Positions 23,604-32,165 of a DNA stretch of 44,825 bases are shown here, piece by piece. Position 1 is the first letter of the stretch. Each line of letters starts with the position of its first letter. Source of the DNA: SIG607 sp045655165 (lineage in GTDB: Bacteria; Bacillota; Clostridia; Oscillospirales; Acutalibacteraceae); the NCBI GenBank assembly GCA_045655165.1, contig JAZOOT010000032.1, positions 1 to 44,825 on the forward strand. Reading direction: 5' to 3'. Under the pieces are notes generated by a model that was not told the origin of the DNA, made no database searches, and worked only from the letters and a program-made list of their open reading frames with translations. The translations under genes and the position numbers were made by a program.

Positions 23604-23972
23604 ATGGCACGTATTGCTGGTGTAGATTTACCGAACGAAAAACGTGTTGAGATTGGTCTCACATATATTTTCGGTATCGGTCTCACAACATCTAAGAAGA
23701 TTTTAGCCGATACAGGAATTAATCCTGATACTCGCGTTAAAGACCTTACTGAAGATGATATTTCAAAGCTGCGTGAGTACATCGACCATAACCTTCAGGT
23801 AGAGGGTGACCGTCGTCGTACTATTGCGTTTGACATCAAACGCCTTATTGAAATTGGTAGCTATAGAGGTCTTCGTCATAGAAAGGGCTTGCCTGTAAGA
23901 GGTCAGCGTTCCAAAACAAACGCTCGTACTCGTAAAGGTCCCAAGAAGACTATCGCTAACAAGAAGAAATAA
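23604..23972 (+). CDS. rpsM: 30S ribosomal protein S13
   Basis: 122 residues; MARIAGVDLPNEKRVEIGLT, YIFGIGLTTSKKIL and the end HRKGLPVRGQRSKTNARTRK are canonical. It forms 30S head bridges and contacts P-site tRNA. TGGAGGTG site; 34 bases after rpmJ. Confidence 0.98.
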   Translation: MARIAGVDLPNEKRVEIGLTYIFGIGLTTSKKILADTGINPDTRVKDLTEDDISKLREYIDHNLQVEGDRRRTIAFDIKRLIEIGSYRGLRHRKGLPVRGQRSKTNARTRKGPKKTIANKKK

Positions 23973-23989
23973 GTTAGGAGGAAGGTAAT

Positions 23990-24391
23990 ATGGCTACTGC
24001 AAAGACTAAGGCAACGACCACCCGTCGTCGCCGCGAAAAGAAAAATATTGTACGCGGGGCTGCTCATATCCAGTCTACCTTCAACAACACAATCGTAACC
24101 CTTACCGATACCGAAGGCAATGCTCTTTCTTGGGCAAGTGCCGGCGAACTCGGTTTCAGAGGTTCAAGAAAGTCTACTCCTTTTGCTGCACAAAGCGCTG
24201 CTGAAACAGCTGCTAAAGCCGCAATGGAACACGGACTTAAATATGTTGAAGTGTATGTAAAAGGACCCGGTGCAGGCCGTGAAGCTGCTATCCGTGCGTT
24301 ACAGTCAGCAGGACTTGAAGTTACAATGATTAAAGACGTAACTCCAATTCCTCACAACGGTTGTCGTCCTCCCAAGAGAAGACGCGTATAA
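23990..24391 (+). CDS. rpsK: 30S ribosomal protein S11
   Basis: 133 residues; AAHIQSTFNNTIVTLTDTEG, the middle FRGSRKSTPFAAQSAAETAA and the C-terminal DVTPIPHNGCRPPKRRRV are canonical. It forms the 30S platform near the E site. TTAGGAGG site. Confidence 0.98.
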   Translation: MATAKTKATTTRRRREKKNIVRGAAHIQSTFNNTIVTLTDTEGNALSWASAGELGFRGSRKSTPFAAQSAAETAAKAAMEHGLKYVEVYVKGPGAGREAAIRALQSAGLEVTMIKDVTPIPHNGCRPPKRRRV

Positions 24392-24416
24392 CCGAATTAA
24401 ATGGAGGTGTAACTAA

Positions 24417-25043
24417 ATGGCAAGATATACCGGTGCAGTTTGCAGACTTTGCCGTCGTGAAGGACAAAAATTGTTCTTAAAAGGCGAACGCTGCTATTCC
24501 GATAAATGTTCCGTTGCTAACAGAGCTTATGCTCCCGGTCAGCACGGTCAGGGACGTAAAAAGACTTCTGAATATGGCCTTCAGCTTCGCGCTAAACAGA
24601 AAGCCCGTCGTTACTACGGCGTTCAGGAAGCTCAGTTCCATCACTATTTTGAAATCGCTGAAAGAAAACCCGGTGTTACCGGCGAAAACCTTTTGAAGAT
24701 TCTTGAAAGCCGTTTGGATAACGTTGTTTATCGCGTTGGCTTCGCTTCTTCAAGAGCAGAGGCAAGACAGCTTGTTGGCCACGGCCATTTTGAAGTAAAT
24801 GGCTCAAGAGTTGACATCGCATCTTACCTTTTAAAAGCAGGCGATGTTGTATCTATTTGTGAAAAGAGCAGCGGTCTTGAAAAAATCAAGTCTGTACTTG
24901 AAGCAAATGCTTCTCGTCCCGCTCCTGCTTGGATAGATGTTGATAAAGAAAAGAATACAGCAAAAATCGTTGCTCTTCCCGAGCGTGACCAAATTGACGC
25001 TCCTGTTGAAGAACAGCCCATCGTTGAATTCTATTCTAAATAA
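24417..25043 (+). CDS. rpsD: 30S ribosomal protein S4, zinc type
   Basis: 208 residues. The N-terminal zinc site C9, C12, C26, C31 is intact; an S4 RNA-binding domain lies in the middle (ESRLDNVVYRVGFASSRAEA, RQLVGHGHFEVNG). In Gram-positives S4 is often elsewhere and autoregulated; in clostridia it is frequently in the alpha operon as here. An 82-base gap with a long-looped hairpin separates it from rpoA. Confidence 0.98.
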   Translation: MARYTGAVCRLCRREGQKLFLKGERCYSDKCSVANRAYAPGQHGQGRKKTSEYGLQLRAKQKARRYYGVQEAQFHHYFEIAERKPGVTGENLLKILESRLDNVVYRVGFASSRAEARQLVGHGHFEVNGSRVDIASYLLKAGDVVSICEKSSGLEKIKSVLEANASRPAPAWIDVDKEKNTAKIVALPERDQIDAPVEEQPIVEFYSK

Positions 25044-25072
25044 TAACAGCATAAGAAAAGCCGAATTAAACC

Positions 25073-25109
25073 CCGTACTTTTAGTTTGGCGCTTAAAATA
25101 CCAGTACGG
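25073..25109 (+). other. hairpin between rpsD and rpoA
   Basis: CCGTACT (25073-25079) and AGTACGG (25103-25109) are perfectly complementary with 23 bases between, in which AT-rich inner pairing is possible. It ends a few bases before the rpoA ribosome site (GGGAG). Confidence 0.5.
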
Positions 25110-25125
25110 AGATGGGAGCTTTTAA

Positions 25126-26076
25126 ATGATAGAGATTGAAAAGCCCAGAATAGAAACGCTTGAAATAGCAGAAGATGGGTCATACGGCAAGTTCGTTATG
25201 GAACCGCTTGAACGCGGATATGCTACCACCCTTGGAAACAGTATGCGCAGAGTATTGCTCTCCACACTTCCGGGTGCAGCAGTAACCACCGTTAAAATTG
25301 ACGGTGTTGTACACGAATTTTCTACCATCCCCGGCGTAAAAGAAGAAGTTACCGAAATTATCCTTAACATTAAAGGTCTTATTCCTAAACTTCATGGCGA
25401 TTTCCAAAAAACAGTTTACATTGAAGCAGAAGGCCCCTGTGTTGTTACAGGCGCAAAGATTAAATGTGATTCTGAAGTTGAAATCCTTAATCCCGATATG
25501 TACATTGCTACATTGGATGAAGGCGCAAAACTTAATATGGAAATGACCATTGAAAAAGGCAGAGGTTATGTTCAAGCAGAACAAAACAAACCTGCTCAGT
25601 CAGTTATTGGTGTTATTCCGGTTGATTCTATCTTCACACCCGTAGTAAAAGCTACTTTCACAGTTGATAACACCCGCGTTGGTAAGATAACCGATAAAGG
25701 CCGCCTTACACTTGAGGTCTGGACAAACGGTTCTATTAAGGCAAACGAAGCAGTTTCTTTATCTGCTAAAATCCTTATGGAACACTTTGAATTGTTCCTT
25801 GATTTAACCGAAGGCGCAAGCGAAGCTGAAAGCTTTATGGCTGAAAAAGGCGATTCTACAAACGAAAAAGTTCTTAATATGACTATTGAAGAACTTGATT
25901 TGTCGGTTCGTAGCTTTAACTGCTTAAAACGCGCAGGCATTAACACTGTTGAAGATTTAATCAACAAATCCGAAGAGGATATGATGAAGGTAAGAAACTT
26001 AGGTCGCAAATCTTTAGAAGAGGTTATTGCTAAACTTGATTCGTTTGGCTACACCTTGAAAAAGGGCGACGAATAA
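25126..26076 (+). CDS. rpoA: RNA polymerase subunit alpha
   Basis: 316 residues, full length. The N-terminal assembly domain has EPLERGYATTLGNSMRRVLL and the C-terminal domain (about 245-316) has the UP-element-binding helix-hairpin-helix (ELDLSVRSFNCLKRAGINTV, VRNLGRKSLEEVIAKL). GGGAG ribosome site. It is followed by rplQ, as in nearly all bacteria. Confidence 0.98.
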   Translation: MIEIEKPRIETLEIAEDGSYGKFVMEPLERGYATTLGNSMRRVLLSTLPGAAVTTVKIDGVVHEFSTIPGVKEEVTEIILNIKGLIPKLHGDFQKTVYIEAEGPCVVTGAKIKCDSEVEILNPDMYIATLDEGAKLNMEMTIEKGRGYVQAEQNKPAQSVIGVIPVDSIFTPVVKATFTVDNTRVGKITDKGRLTLEVWTNGSIKANEAVSLSAKILMEHFELFLDLTEGASEAESFMAEKGDSTNEKVLNMTIEELDLSVRSFNCLKRAGINTVEDLINKSEEDMMKVRNLGRKSLEEVIAKLDSFGYTLKKGDE

Positions 26077-26098
26077 AAACCGTAAGGAGTGAATATTT

Positions 26099-26440
26099 AT
26101 GCCCGGAACAAGAAAACTTGGCAGAACCAGTGAACACAGAACTGCTATGCTCAGAGGTATGGTAACATTACTTCTTGACAACGGTAAAATTGAAACAACC
26201 GTAACAAGAGCAAAAGAAGTTCGTTCTATGGCTGAAAAATATATTACACTCGCAAAAGATAACAGTCTTGCAAGCCGTCGTCAGGCCTTGGCTTTCATTA
26301 CCAAGGAAGACGTTGTTGCAAAACTTTATAACGAAATCGCTCCGAAGTACGCTGACCGCAACGGTGGATACTGCCGTATTACCAAAACCGGTCCGCGTCG
26401 CGGTGATGCCGCAGAAATGGCGATTATCGAGTTGGTGTAA
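26099..26440 (+). CDS. rplQ: 50S ribosomal protein L17
   Basis: 113 residues; RKLGRTSEHRTAMLRGMVT, TTVTRAKEVRSMAEKYITLA and NGGYCRITKTGPRRGDAAEM are canonical. It is the last gene of the ribosomal transcript. AAGGAGTG site. A structured 3' region and a terminator follow; cbiO/ecf, truA and rplM-rpsI, the common next genes in Firmicutes, are absent and convergent recG comes instead. Confidence 0.98.
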   Translation: MPGTRKLGRTSEHRTAMLRGMVTLLLDNGKIETTVTRAKEVRSMAEKYITLAKDNSLASRRQALAFITKEDVVAKLYNEIAPKYADRNGGYCRITKTGPRRGDAAEMAIIELV

Positions 26441-26450
26441 TAACAGTTTC

Positions 26451-26495
26451 GTCTTCACATTGTAAGGCAAGTAAGTTGTCTTTTAATGTGGCGAC
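26451..26495 (+). ncRNA. candidate L17 downstream element (3' UTR hairpin)
   Basis: An almost fully symmetric stem: GTC (26451-26453) with GAC (26493-26495), CACATT (26456-26461) with AATGTG (26485-26490), and GGCAA (26466-26470) with TTGTC (26476-26480, one G-T pair), separated by 2x2 and 4x4 internal loops; apical loop GTAAG. It sits just after rplQ and before the terminator. A conserved element downstream of L17 genes has been described in Firmicutes; identity with it is untested. Confidence 0.55.
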
Positions 26496-26508
26496 TAAGC
26501 AAAATAAT

Positions 26509-26540
26509 AAACGGTGCAGTGTAAACTGCACCGTTTTTCT
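26509..26540. terminator. terminator of the ribosomal operon, probably bidirectional
   Basis: ACGGTGCAGT (26511-26520) pairs with ACTGCACCGT (26525-26534) around GTAA, followed by TTTTT. On the opposite strand it lies after recG and is followed by a T-rich run (TTATTATTTT). Confidence 0.93.
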
Positions 26541-26569
26541 TGTTTTTTTAGCATAAACAAACAATTTGC

Positions 26570-28582
26570 TTATGCTGAAAAATTATTATTAAATAAATGG
26601 GTTATGTTGTTAAGCAAAACTTTGTTTTCTGTTTTTTCTAAATGGGGGTCGGTGGCTAAAAGTTCTTGCGCCGCTTGAGCGGTAAGGCGCATAAGCGGTA
26701 AATCGGCCGAAAGGTCGGCAATTTTAAACATTGGTAAACCGTGTTGCCGTTTGCCAATAAAATCTCCCGGTCCGCGCAGTTTTAAATCTTCATCGGCAAT
26801 ATAGAACCCATCATTTGAATTGCACATAATTTTAAGCCGAGCCGAATCAGATGATTTTGAAATGAATATGCAGGTAGATTTATGTTCACCTCGCCCAATT
26901 CTTCCGCGCAACTGGTGAAGCTGCGAAAGCCCAAACCTTTCGGAATTTTCTACCACCATTAAAACGGCGTTTGGTACATCAATACCAACTTCAATAACGG
27001 TTGTGCAAATAAGTAGGTCAATTTCGCCGTTTTTAAAGCTTTTCATAACCTTTTCTTTGTCACTGGGTTTCAGTTTACCGTGCAACAAACCAAGCCGATA
27101 AGCCGAAAATTCACCGTTTTTAAGTTCATTAAAGTATTCGCTTACCGAAACAAGTTCGTTTTCGTTTTCTTCAATAGCGGGGCAAACAATATATGCCTGT
27201 CTGCCTTCATTTATGTGCTTTTTAATAAATTCATAAATTCTTGGTCGGTAATAGGGGGTTACACTGTAAGTTTCAATTGGTTTGCGGTTTTTGGGGTATT
27301 CATCAATAACACTAATATCCAGTTCACCGTAAATTATCATTGAAAGGGTTCTTGGTATTGGCGTTGCTGACATAAACAAAGTGTGTGGGCGGTTGCCTTT
27401 TTGGGTTAACATACTTCGCTGGTTAACACCAAAACGGTGTTGTTCATCGGTTACAACCAACCCTAAATTAGCAAAAATTACATCTTCGCTTAAAATGGCG
27501 TGGGTGCCAATAACAATATTTGTTTCACCGCTTAAAATCCGTTCTTTTACAGCGGTTTTTTTCTTTTGTGTTAAAGAGCCCACAAGCAAATCGCATTTAA
27601 TGCCAAAACCTTCAAAAAACTTTTTAAAAGAGGCAAAATGTTGTTCGGCAAGAACTTCGGTTGGTACCATAACTGCCGACTGGTAACCGTTTTTTGCCAC
27701 AGTATAGCAAAGCGCCGCCGCAACTGCGGTTTTACCGCTGCCAACGTCACCTTGTATAAGGCGGTTTAACTGTTTGCCGCTAAGCATATCACGTGTGCAT
27801 TCTTTTGCTACCTTAACCTGTGCATTTGTCGGGATAAAGGGCAGGGAATCAAAAAATTCATTACAAAAATCTTGCTTAACTTTAATATCAGAAGCAGTTT
27901 CTTTTTGGTTTTTTAAATAAGAAAATGCGGTTTGCAATAAAAACAGTTCTTCAAAAGCAAAACGGTGCCTTGCTTCTTTAATATCTTCTAAATTTTTGGG
28001 AAAATGTATTTTATTAAGCCCATCTTTTGCCGAACACAAATTATATTTTTTTAAAATTTCTTTTGGCAAAGTTTCAAATTCCGTTTCAGTAGTTAAAGCG
28101 TTTTTAATAACCGAACTAATTTTGTTTGAAGTAATACCTTCGGTAAGCGGATAAACGGCATAAAAGCACTCGCTTCCTGTTGGTTTTATAATGGGTGAAA
28201 GCATTTCCCGTTCTAATAAATTACCGCTAACTTTGCCGTAAAAAAGGTAGGTCCAACCCTGCTTAAGCGACGCCGCAAGGTATTTAACATTATAAAGTTT
28301 TACAAAACCCTCGCCCGAATTATCTTTAATTCTAAAAGAATAAGCAGTAATTTTTCTTCCTTTATAGCGTTCTTCTTTTATTGGCGAAATAATGGTTGCG
28401 CGTACACAAACGTTTGTGTTGAATTCGGCACTGTAAAGTGGGGTAATATTACAAAAATCAAGGTATTTTCGCGGGTAGTAATGCAAAAGGGCGCCGACAG
28501 TATCAATGCCAAGCTTTGAAAGAAGCTTGGCATTTTTTTCGCCGACACCCTTAATAAATCTTACAGATACACTGTTAGTCAT
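26570..28582 (-). CDS. recG: ATP-dependent DNA helicase RecG
   Basis: Rewinds stalled replication forks and Holliday junctions. 670 residues, near the family norm. The N-terminal wedge/OB region is followed by the helicase core with Walker A GDVGSGKT (278-285), DEQH (379-382), SATPIPRTL, and the C-terminal QLRGRIGRG motif VI. The start has no obvious ribosome site but lies three bases after the fakA stop, so reinitiation is likely. It is last in the minus-strand operon. Confidence 0.97.
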   Translation of the reverse strand: MTNSVSVRFIKGVGEKNAKLLSKLGIDTVGALLHYYPRKYLDFCNITPLYSAEFNTNVCVRATIISPIKEERYKGRKITAYSFRIKDNSGEGFVKLYNVKYLAASLKQGWTYLFYGKVSGNLLEREMLSPIIKPTGSECFYAVYPLTEGITSNKISSVIKNALTTETEFETLPKEILKKYNLCSAKDGLNKIHFPKNLEDIKEARHRFAFEELFLLQTAFSYLKNQKETASDIKVKQDFCNEFFDSLPFIPTNAQVKVAKECTRDMLSGKQLNRLIQGDVGSGKTAVAAALCYTVAKNGYQSAVMVPTEVLAEQHFASFKKFFEGFGIKCDLLVGSLTQKKKTAVKERILSGETNIVIGTHAILSEDVIFANLGLVVTDEQHRFGVNQRSMLTQKGNRPHTLFMSATPIPRTLSMIIYGELDISVIDEYPKNRKPIETYSVTPYYRPRIYEFIKKHINEGRQAYIVCPAIEENENELVSVSEYFNELKNGEFSAYRLGLLHGKLKPSDKEKVMKSFKNGEIDLLICTTVIEVGIDVPNAVLMVVENSERFGLSQLHQLRGRIGRGEHKSTCIFISKSSDSARLKIMCNSNDGFYIADEDLKLRGPGDFIGKRQHGLPMFKIADLSADLPLMRLTAQAAQELLATDPHLEKTENKVLLNNITHLFNNNFSA

Positions 28583-28585
28583 AGT

Positions 28586-30259
28586 TTATTCAACCGAGAA
28601 AATATAGTAGTAAATGGGCTGACCGCCATTTACCATTGTAATTTCTACCTTGTCTCCGTATTTTTCGTTTAACATTTGTTCAACCGCAGCAGCTGCTTCA
28701 TCAGAAACATCTTCACCGTAAATAACGGTTAAGAATTCGCTGTCGCGTTTAAGCATTGCCTTAACAATGCGAGAAACACATTTTTCTAAATCGGTTTCAA
28801 CAAAGCTTATTTTGCCGTTAACCATTGCAAGAAGTTCACCCTGCTTAATGTTGTAACCGTCAAAATCAGAATCTCTTGCCGCAAATGTAATTTGGCCGGT
28901 TGTAATTTTTTCACAAGCGGCGCGCATGGTTATTGCATTTTCTTCATCGCTTGCACTTTCATCAAATGCAAGTAAAGCCGAAATCCCTTGCGGAATTGTG
29001 CGGGTGTGAACAACAATAACCTTTCTTGTTGAAAGCGGAATTGCCTGTTCTGCCGCCATAATAATATTTTTGTTGTTAGGAAGCACAAAAACAGTTTCAG
29101 CAGGGGTAGATTCAATAGCCCTTAAAATATCATCGGTGCTGGGGTTCATTGTTTGGCCGCCGCTAACAATTGTATCAACGCCAAGGTCACGAAATAATGC
29201 TTCAAGACCTGCACCAACCGAAATAGAAACAAAACCAACCGGTTTTTCGGGCTTAACAGGGGTAAAAGTTTCGGTGCGTTCGCTGTTTTGCGCGGGTTTT
29301 TTGGTGCCTTTTGCGGCATCGTGTTTAGCGCGTTCGTGTTGGTCGCGCATATTTTCTATTTTAAGGTGAACAAGCTGACCAAAGGTAAGCGCATTTTCAA
29401 TGGCGTTACCGGGGTGGTCGGTGTGAACGTGAACCTTAATAATTTCCTCATCATCAACCACAACAACACAGTCACCAATGGTTTCAAGGTAAGCGCGAAG
29501 TTCAGCAGGTTCTTTTTCTGCCTCTTTGTTTCTGTTTACAATAAATTCAGTGCAGTAGGTAAAGGTAATTTCGCCTTCAAATTCGCCTGCTGCATTTCTT
29601 TCTTCGCTGTCAGTTGGTTCTTCAGCCACAGCGGTTTTGCTTTCAATTATAACACCGTCTTTAAATACCGAAAGCATACCTTCTAAAATAACAACAAAAC
29701 CTTTGCCGCCTGCGTCAACAACACCTGCTTTTTTAAGCACAGGCAAAAGTTCGGGGGTGTTGGCAAGTGCTTCTTTAGCGCCGTCAAGTGCTGCTTCAAA
29801 AACACCCAAAGCATCTTTGCCGTTTTCAAATGCCTCTTTTGCATATTCACTTGCAACCCTTGCAACAGTTAAAATTGTGCCTTCGGTGGGTTTCATAACT
29901 GCTTTGTATGCGGCTTCAACACCAAGTACAAAAGCGTTCTTTAAACCTTCGGCATCAACGTTTTCCTTGTCTTTAAGTCCGTTTGCAAAACCGCGGAATA
30001 AAAGGGAAGTAATAACGCCCGAATTACCCCTTGCGCCGCGAAGAAGTGCCGAAGCAGTAACCGAAGCTACCTTAGAAGCGGTGGCACCGTCAACATTGGC
30101 AAGTTCTCTTGCAGCGTTGCCAACGGTCATAGACATATTAGTACCGGTATCGCCGTCGGGTACCGGGAAAACGTTAAGGTCGTCGACCTGTTTTTTCTGG
30201 TTAGACAAATTATTTGCCGCAGAAATAATTGCATCACGCAATATGTTTCCGTTAAACAT
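28586..30259 (-). CDS. fakA: DAK2/DegV-domain fatty acid kinase-like protein (YloV/FakA)
   Basis: 557 residues. The N-terminal DAK2 domain has NVFPVPDGDTGTNMSM (DGDTGTNM 35-42, nucleotide/Mg binding) and LLRGARGNSGVITS (about 72-85). The C-terminal half is the DegV-like FakA domain. FakA phosphorylates exogenous fatty acids delivered by a FakB protein, which is not in this window. The start is ATG 30259 with AGAGGTG upstream; an in-frame ATG ten codons earlier is unsupported. The asp23-fakA-recG order is standard in Firmicutes. Confidence 0.93.
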   Translation of the reverse strand: MFNGNILRDAIISAANNLSNQKKQVDDLNVFPVPDGDTGTNMSMTVGNAARELANVDGATASKVASVTASALLRGARGNSGVITSLLFRGFANGLKDKENVDAEGLKNAFVLGVEAAYKAVMKPTEGTILTVARVASEYAKEAFENGKDALGVFEAALDGAKEALANTPELLPVLKKAGVVDAGGKGFVVILEGMLSVFKDGVIIESKTAVAEEPTDSEERNAAGEFEGEITFTYCTEFIVNRNKEAEKEPAELRAYLETIGDCVVVVDDEEIIKVHVHTDHPGNAIENALTFGQLVHLKIENMRDQHERAKHDAAKGTKKPAQNSERTETFTPVKPEKPVGFVSISVGAGLEALFRDLGVDTIVSGGQTMNPSTDDILRAIESTPAETVFVLPNNKNIIMAAEQAIPLSTRKVIVVHTRTIPQGISALLAFDESASDEENAITMRAACEKITTGQITFAARDSDFDGYNIKQGELLAMVNGKISFVETDLEKCVSRIVKAMLKRDSEFLTVIYGEDVSDEAAAAVEQMLNEKYGDKVEITMVNGGQPIYYYIFSVE

Positions 30260-30269
30260 AATACACCTC

Positions 30270-30620
30270 TTACTCTTTAATACCGTCAACCTTGACAGTT
30301 ACTTTTTTAACTTCAATACCGGTAATTTCTTTGACGGTATATTTAACCTTGTGAACAATGCTTTTTGCAATAGCATTTATATTCATGCCATAGGTAACCA
30401 TAATGTGCAGTTCAACGTTCATACGTTCTGCGTTACCTGTAACAATAATTCCGCGGTCAAGCTGTTCTTTCTTTGCAAACAAACCAAGTAAACGCTGTTT
30501 GTTTCCCTTTGGCACCATACCTGCAACGCCAAAACAAGAAGTTACGGCATTGCCTATAAGTTTGGCAAGATACTCTTTAGAAAGGGTAACTGTACCTGTC
30601 ATAGTTTCATAAGAAATCAT
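30270..30620 (-). CDS. Asp23/Gls24-family envelope stress protein
   Basis: 116 residues matching the Asp23 family: TGTVTLSKEYLAKLIGNAV start, CFGVAGMVPKG, and the alternating beta/helix end IVHKVKYTVKEITGIEVKKV. Members form membrane-associated or cytosolic scaffolds. The YloU subgroup is nearly always encoded before fakA, as here (10-base gap). GGAGG ribosome site. The molecular function is not defined. Confidence 0.92.
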   Translation of the reverse strand: MISYETMTGTVTLSKEYLAKLIGNAVTSCFGVAGMVPKGNKQRLLGLFAKKEQLDRGIIVTGNAERMNVELHIMVTYGMNINAIAKSIVHKVKYTVKEITGIEVKKVTVKVDGIKE

Positions 30621-30632
30621 AAATAATCCTCC

Positions 30633-32165
30633 TTATTGGTTAATTGTTAAACAGTCAAATGAATAGAATAAATCGTTTTCAAAAAATTCTATATCGCCCT
30701 CAATGTTTTCGCTGTAAAACATAATTCCGTTTCTGTAGCACAAAGGAATAAACGGCATTTCCGATTGAAGAGCGGTTATAACATTTGCAAAGGTTGTTTT
30801 TGAATTTAAGTAATCATTAACAACGCTTTGTACCGAAACCGCTGTGTCGCGGTCAGCGGGGCGTTTGCCGTAAGCGCATTTTCCACTTGGTATAACAAGC
30901 GGCGAAATATCAAAATTGTTTTCAATTCTAACTTCGCCTAAATAAAGTTGAAAGTTGCCGCTTTCAAGGTCGCTAATATATTTTTCGTACGGAACCGAGC
31001 GAATGTTTATTTTTATGCCAACCTCTTTAAGCGAAGCCGCAATAAGCGAAGCGGTGGCAACTTTTGTGGGGCTTTCGCTGTTTACCAAAAGCGAAAGTTC
31101 AAGCTGGTTACCATTTGAATTAACAAAATAACCTTGCGCATTTAATACATTATAACCTATTTTGTTCAAATTCTCAATAGAAATTTCTTTTTTTGCAACT
31201 GACGGTGTGTTTTGTGAATCTTTTGTGGGCTGCCAAGCGGGGTGAAAAGGGCCCGTTGCCGCCACTGCGTTTGAATAAAAAGCGGTTGTTGCAATTTTTT
31301 CTCTGTCTATAGCAGCTGAAATTGCATAGCGCATATTTGTGTTGTTTAAAATTCCAACGTAATCATTTATACCCAAATAAACAAGCACGTTTCGTGAAAC
31401 CTCGGCTTTTTTTGCCGTCATTCTAATAATAGAACCCTCGCTTGTGTCGGCATAGTAAAAATCGGTTGCGCCAACCGAAGCATAGTGCGAAACCGATTCG
31501 CTGTCGGGCGCGTTTTTTAAAAATATTTTTTTAATTTTGCCTTTTTTGCTAAAATAATTTTCGTTTAAATCCAAACAACTTTCTTTTTGGTTTAAAATAA
31601 ACTCACCTGTACCAATTGGCGGTAACAAAACATTATCTTGGTTATAAAGCTTATCGCTTCCCGCTTTTAAAATTGGAAAGGTTAATAGGTTTATAAAATA
31701 TTCATCGTTTTTAGAAAGTGTAAAAACAAGTTCTTTGTTTTCGCCCGTTACCGAAACCACGCGTGAAAGCCCAACTGAATACCGCGGGCAGTTTTTTGCA
31801 AGGTTAAAGGAATAAATAATGTCATCTGCGGTTAGCAGAGAGTTATCGGTAAAGCGCACATCTTTAAACGAAACACGCCAAACGTTGCCGTCTTTTTTTG
31901 CACCGTTTGCCAAAACTTCTACTGGTTCAAACGAATTATTCATAACGTAAAGCGAATCATATAAAAGCTGGCAAATTTCAGCGTTTATTTTTGAAGTTAA
32001 GGTGTATGGGTTGTAGGTGTCGTTAGCACAGTATAATAGGTTTGCGGTGTAAATTGCCGTTTCGCCTTCGGCCTTTTGAATTTCGCCTTTTTCCTTTTTG
32101 CAGGCGCAACAGCCCAAAACCAATAAAAGTGCTAAAATAACACAAAAAAGTTTTTTTGTTTTCAT
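30633..32165 (-). CDS. peptide/nickel-type ABC transporter solute-binding lipoprotein
   Basis: 510 residues; lipoprotein signal ending VLGC (lipidated Cys19 likely), then an SBP family 5 body: VLANGAKKDGNVWRVSFKD, FTDNSLLTADDIIYSFNLAK, and a long two-lobe domain. Such proteins bind oligopeptides, nickel chelates or pheromones outside the cell. No permease or ATPase gene is nearby, so it is an orphan binding protein that must use a transporter elsewhere or act as a sensor. The start ATG overlaps the ymdB stop by four bases. The longer in-frame start at 32192 would spoil the signal peptide. Confidence 0.9.
   Translation of the reverse strand: MKTKKLFCVILALLLVLGCCACKKEKGEIQKAEGETAIYTANLLYCANDTYNPYTLTSKINAEICQLLYDSLYVMNNSFEPVEVLANGAKKDGNVWRVSFKDVRFTDNSLLTADDIIYSFNLAKNCPRYSVGLSRVVSVTGENKELVFTLSKNDEYFINLLTFPILKAGSDKLYNQDNVLLPPIGTGEFILNQKESCLDLNENYFSKKGKIKKIFLKNAPDSESVSHYASVGATDFYYADTSEGSIIRMTAKKAEVSRNVLVYLGINDYVGILNNTNMRYAISAAIDREKIATTAFYSNAVAATGPFHPAWQPTKDSQNTPSVAKKEISIENLNKIGYNVLNAQGYFVNSNGNQLELSLLVNSESPTKVATASLIAASLKEVGIKINIRSVPYEKYISDLESGNFQLYLGEVRIENNFDISPLVIPSGKCAYGKRPADRDTAVSVQSVVNDYLNSKTTFANVITALQSEMPFIPLCYRNGIMFYSENIEGDIEFFENDLFYSFDCLTINQ

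Noticed and set aside
29637..30491. 284-codon open frame on the plus strand
   Set aside because: Antisense to fakA and asp23; low-complexity Ser/Thr/Pro/Ala composition typical of a shadow frame, with no ribosome site.
30633..32165. nickel-specific transport role for the solute-binding protein
   Set aside because: SBP family 5 includes peptide, nickel and other binders; no residue pattern here decides nickel.
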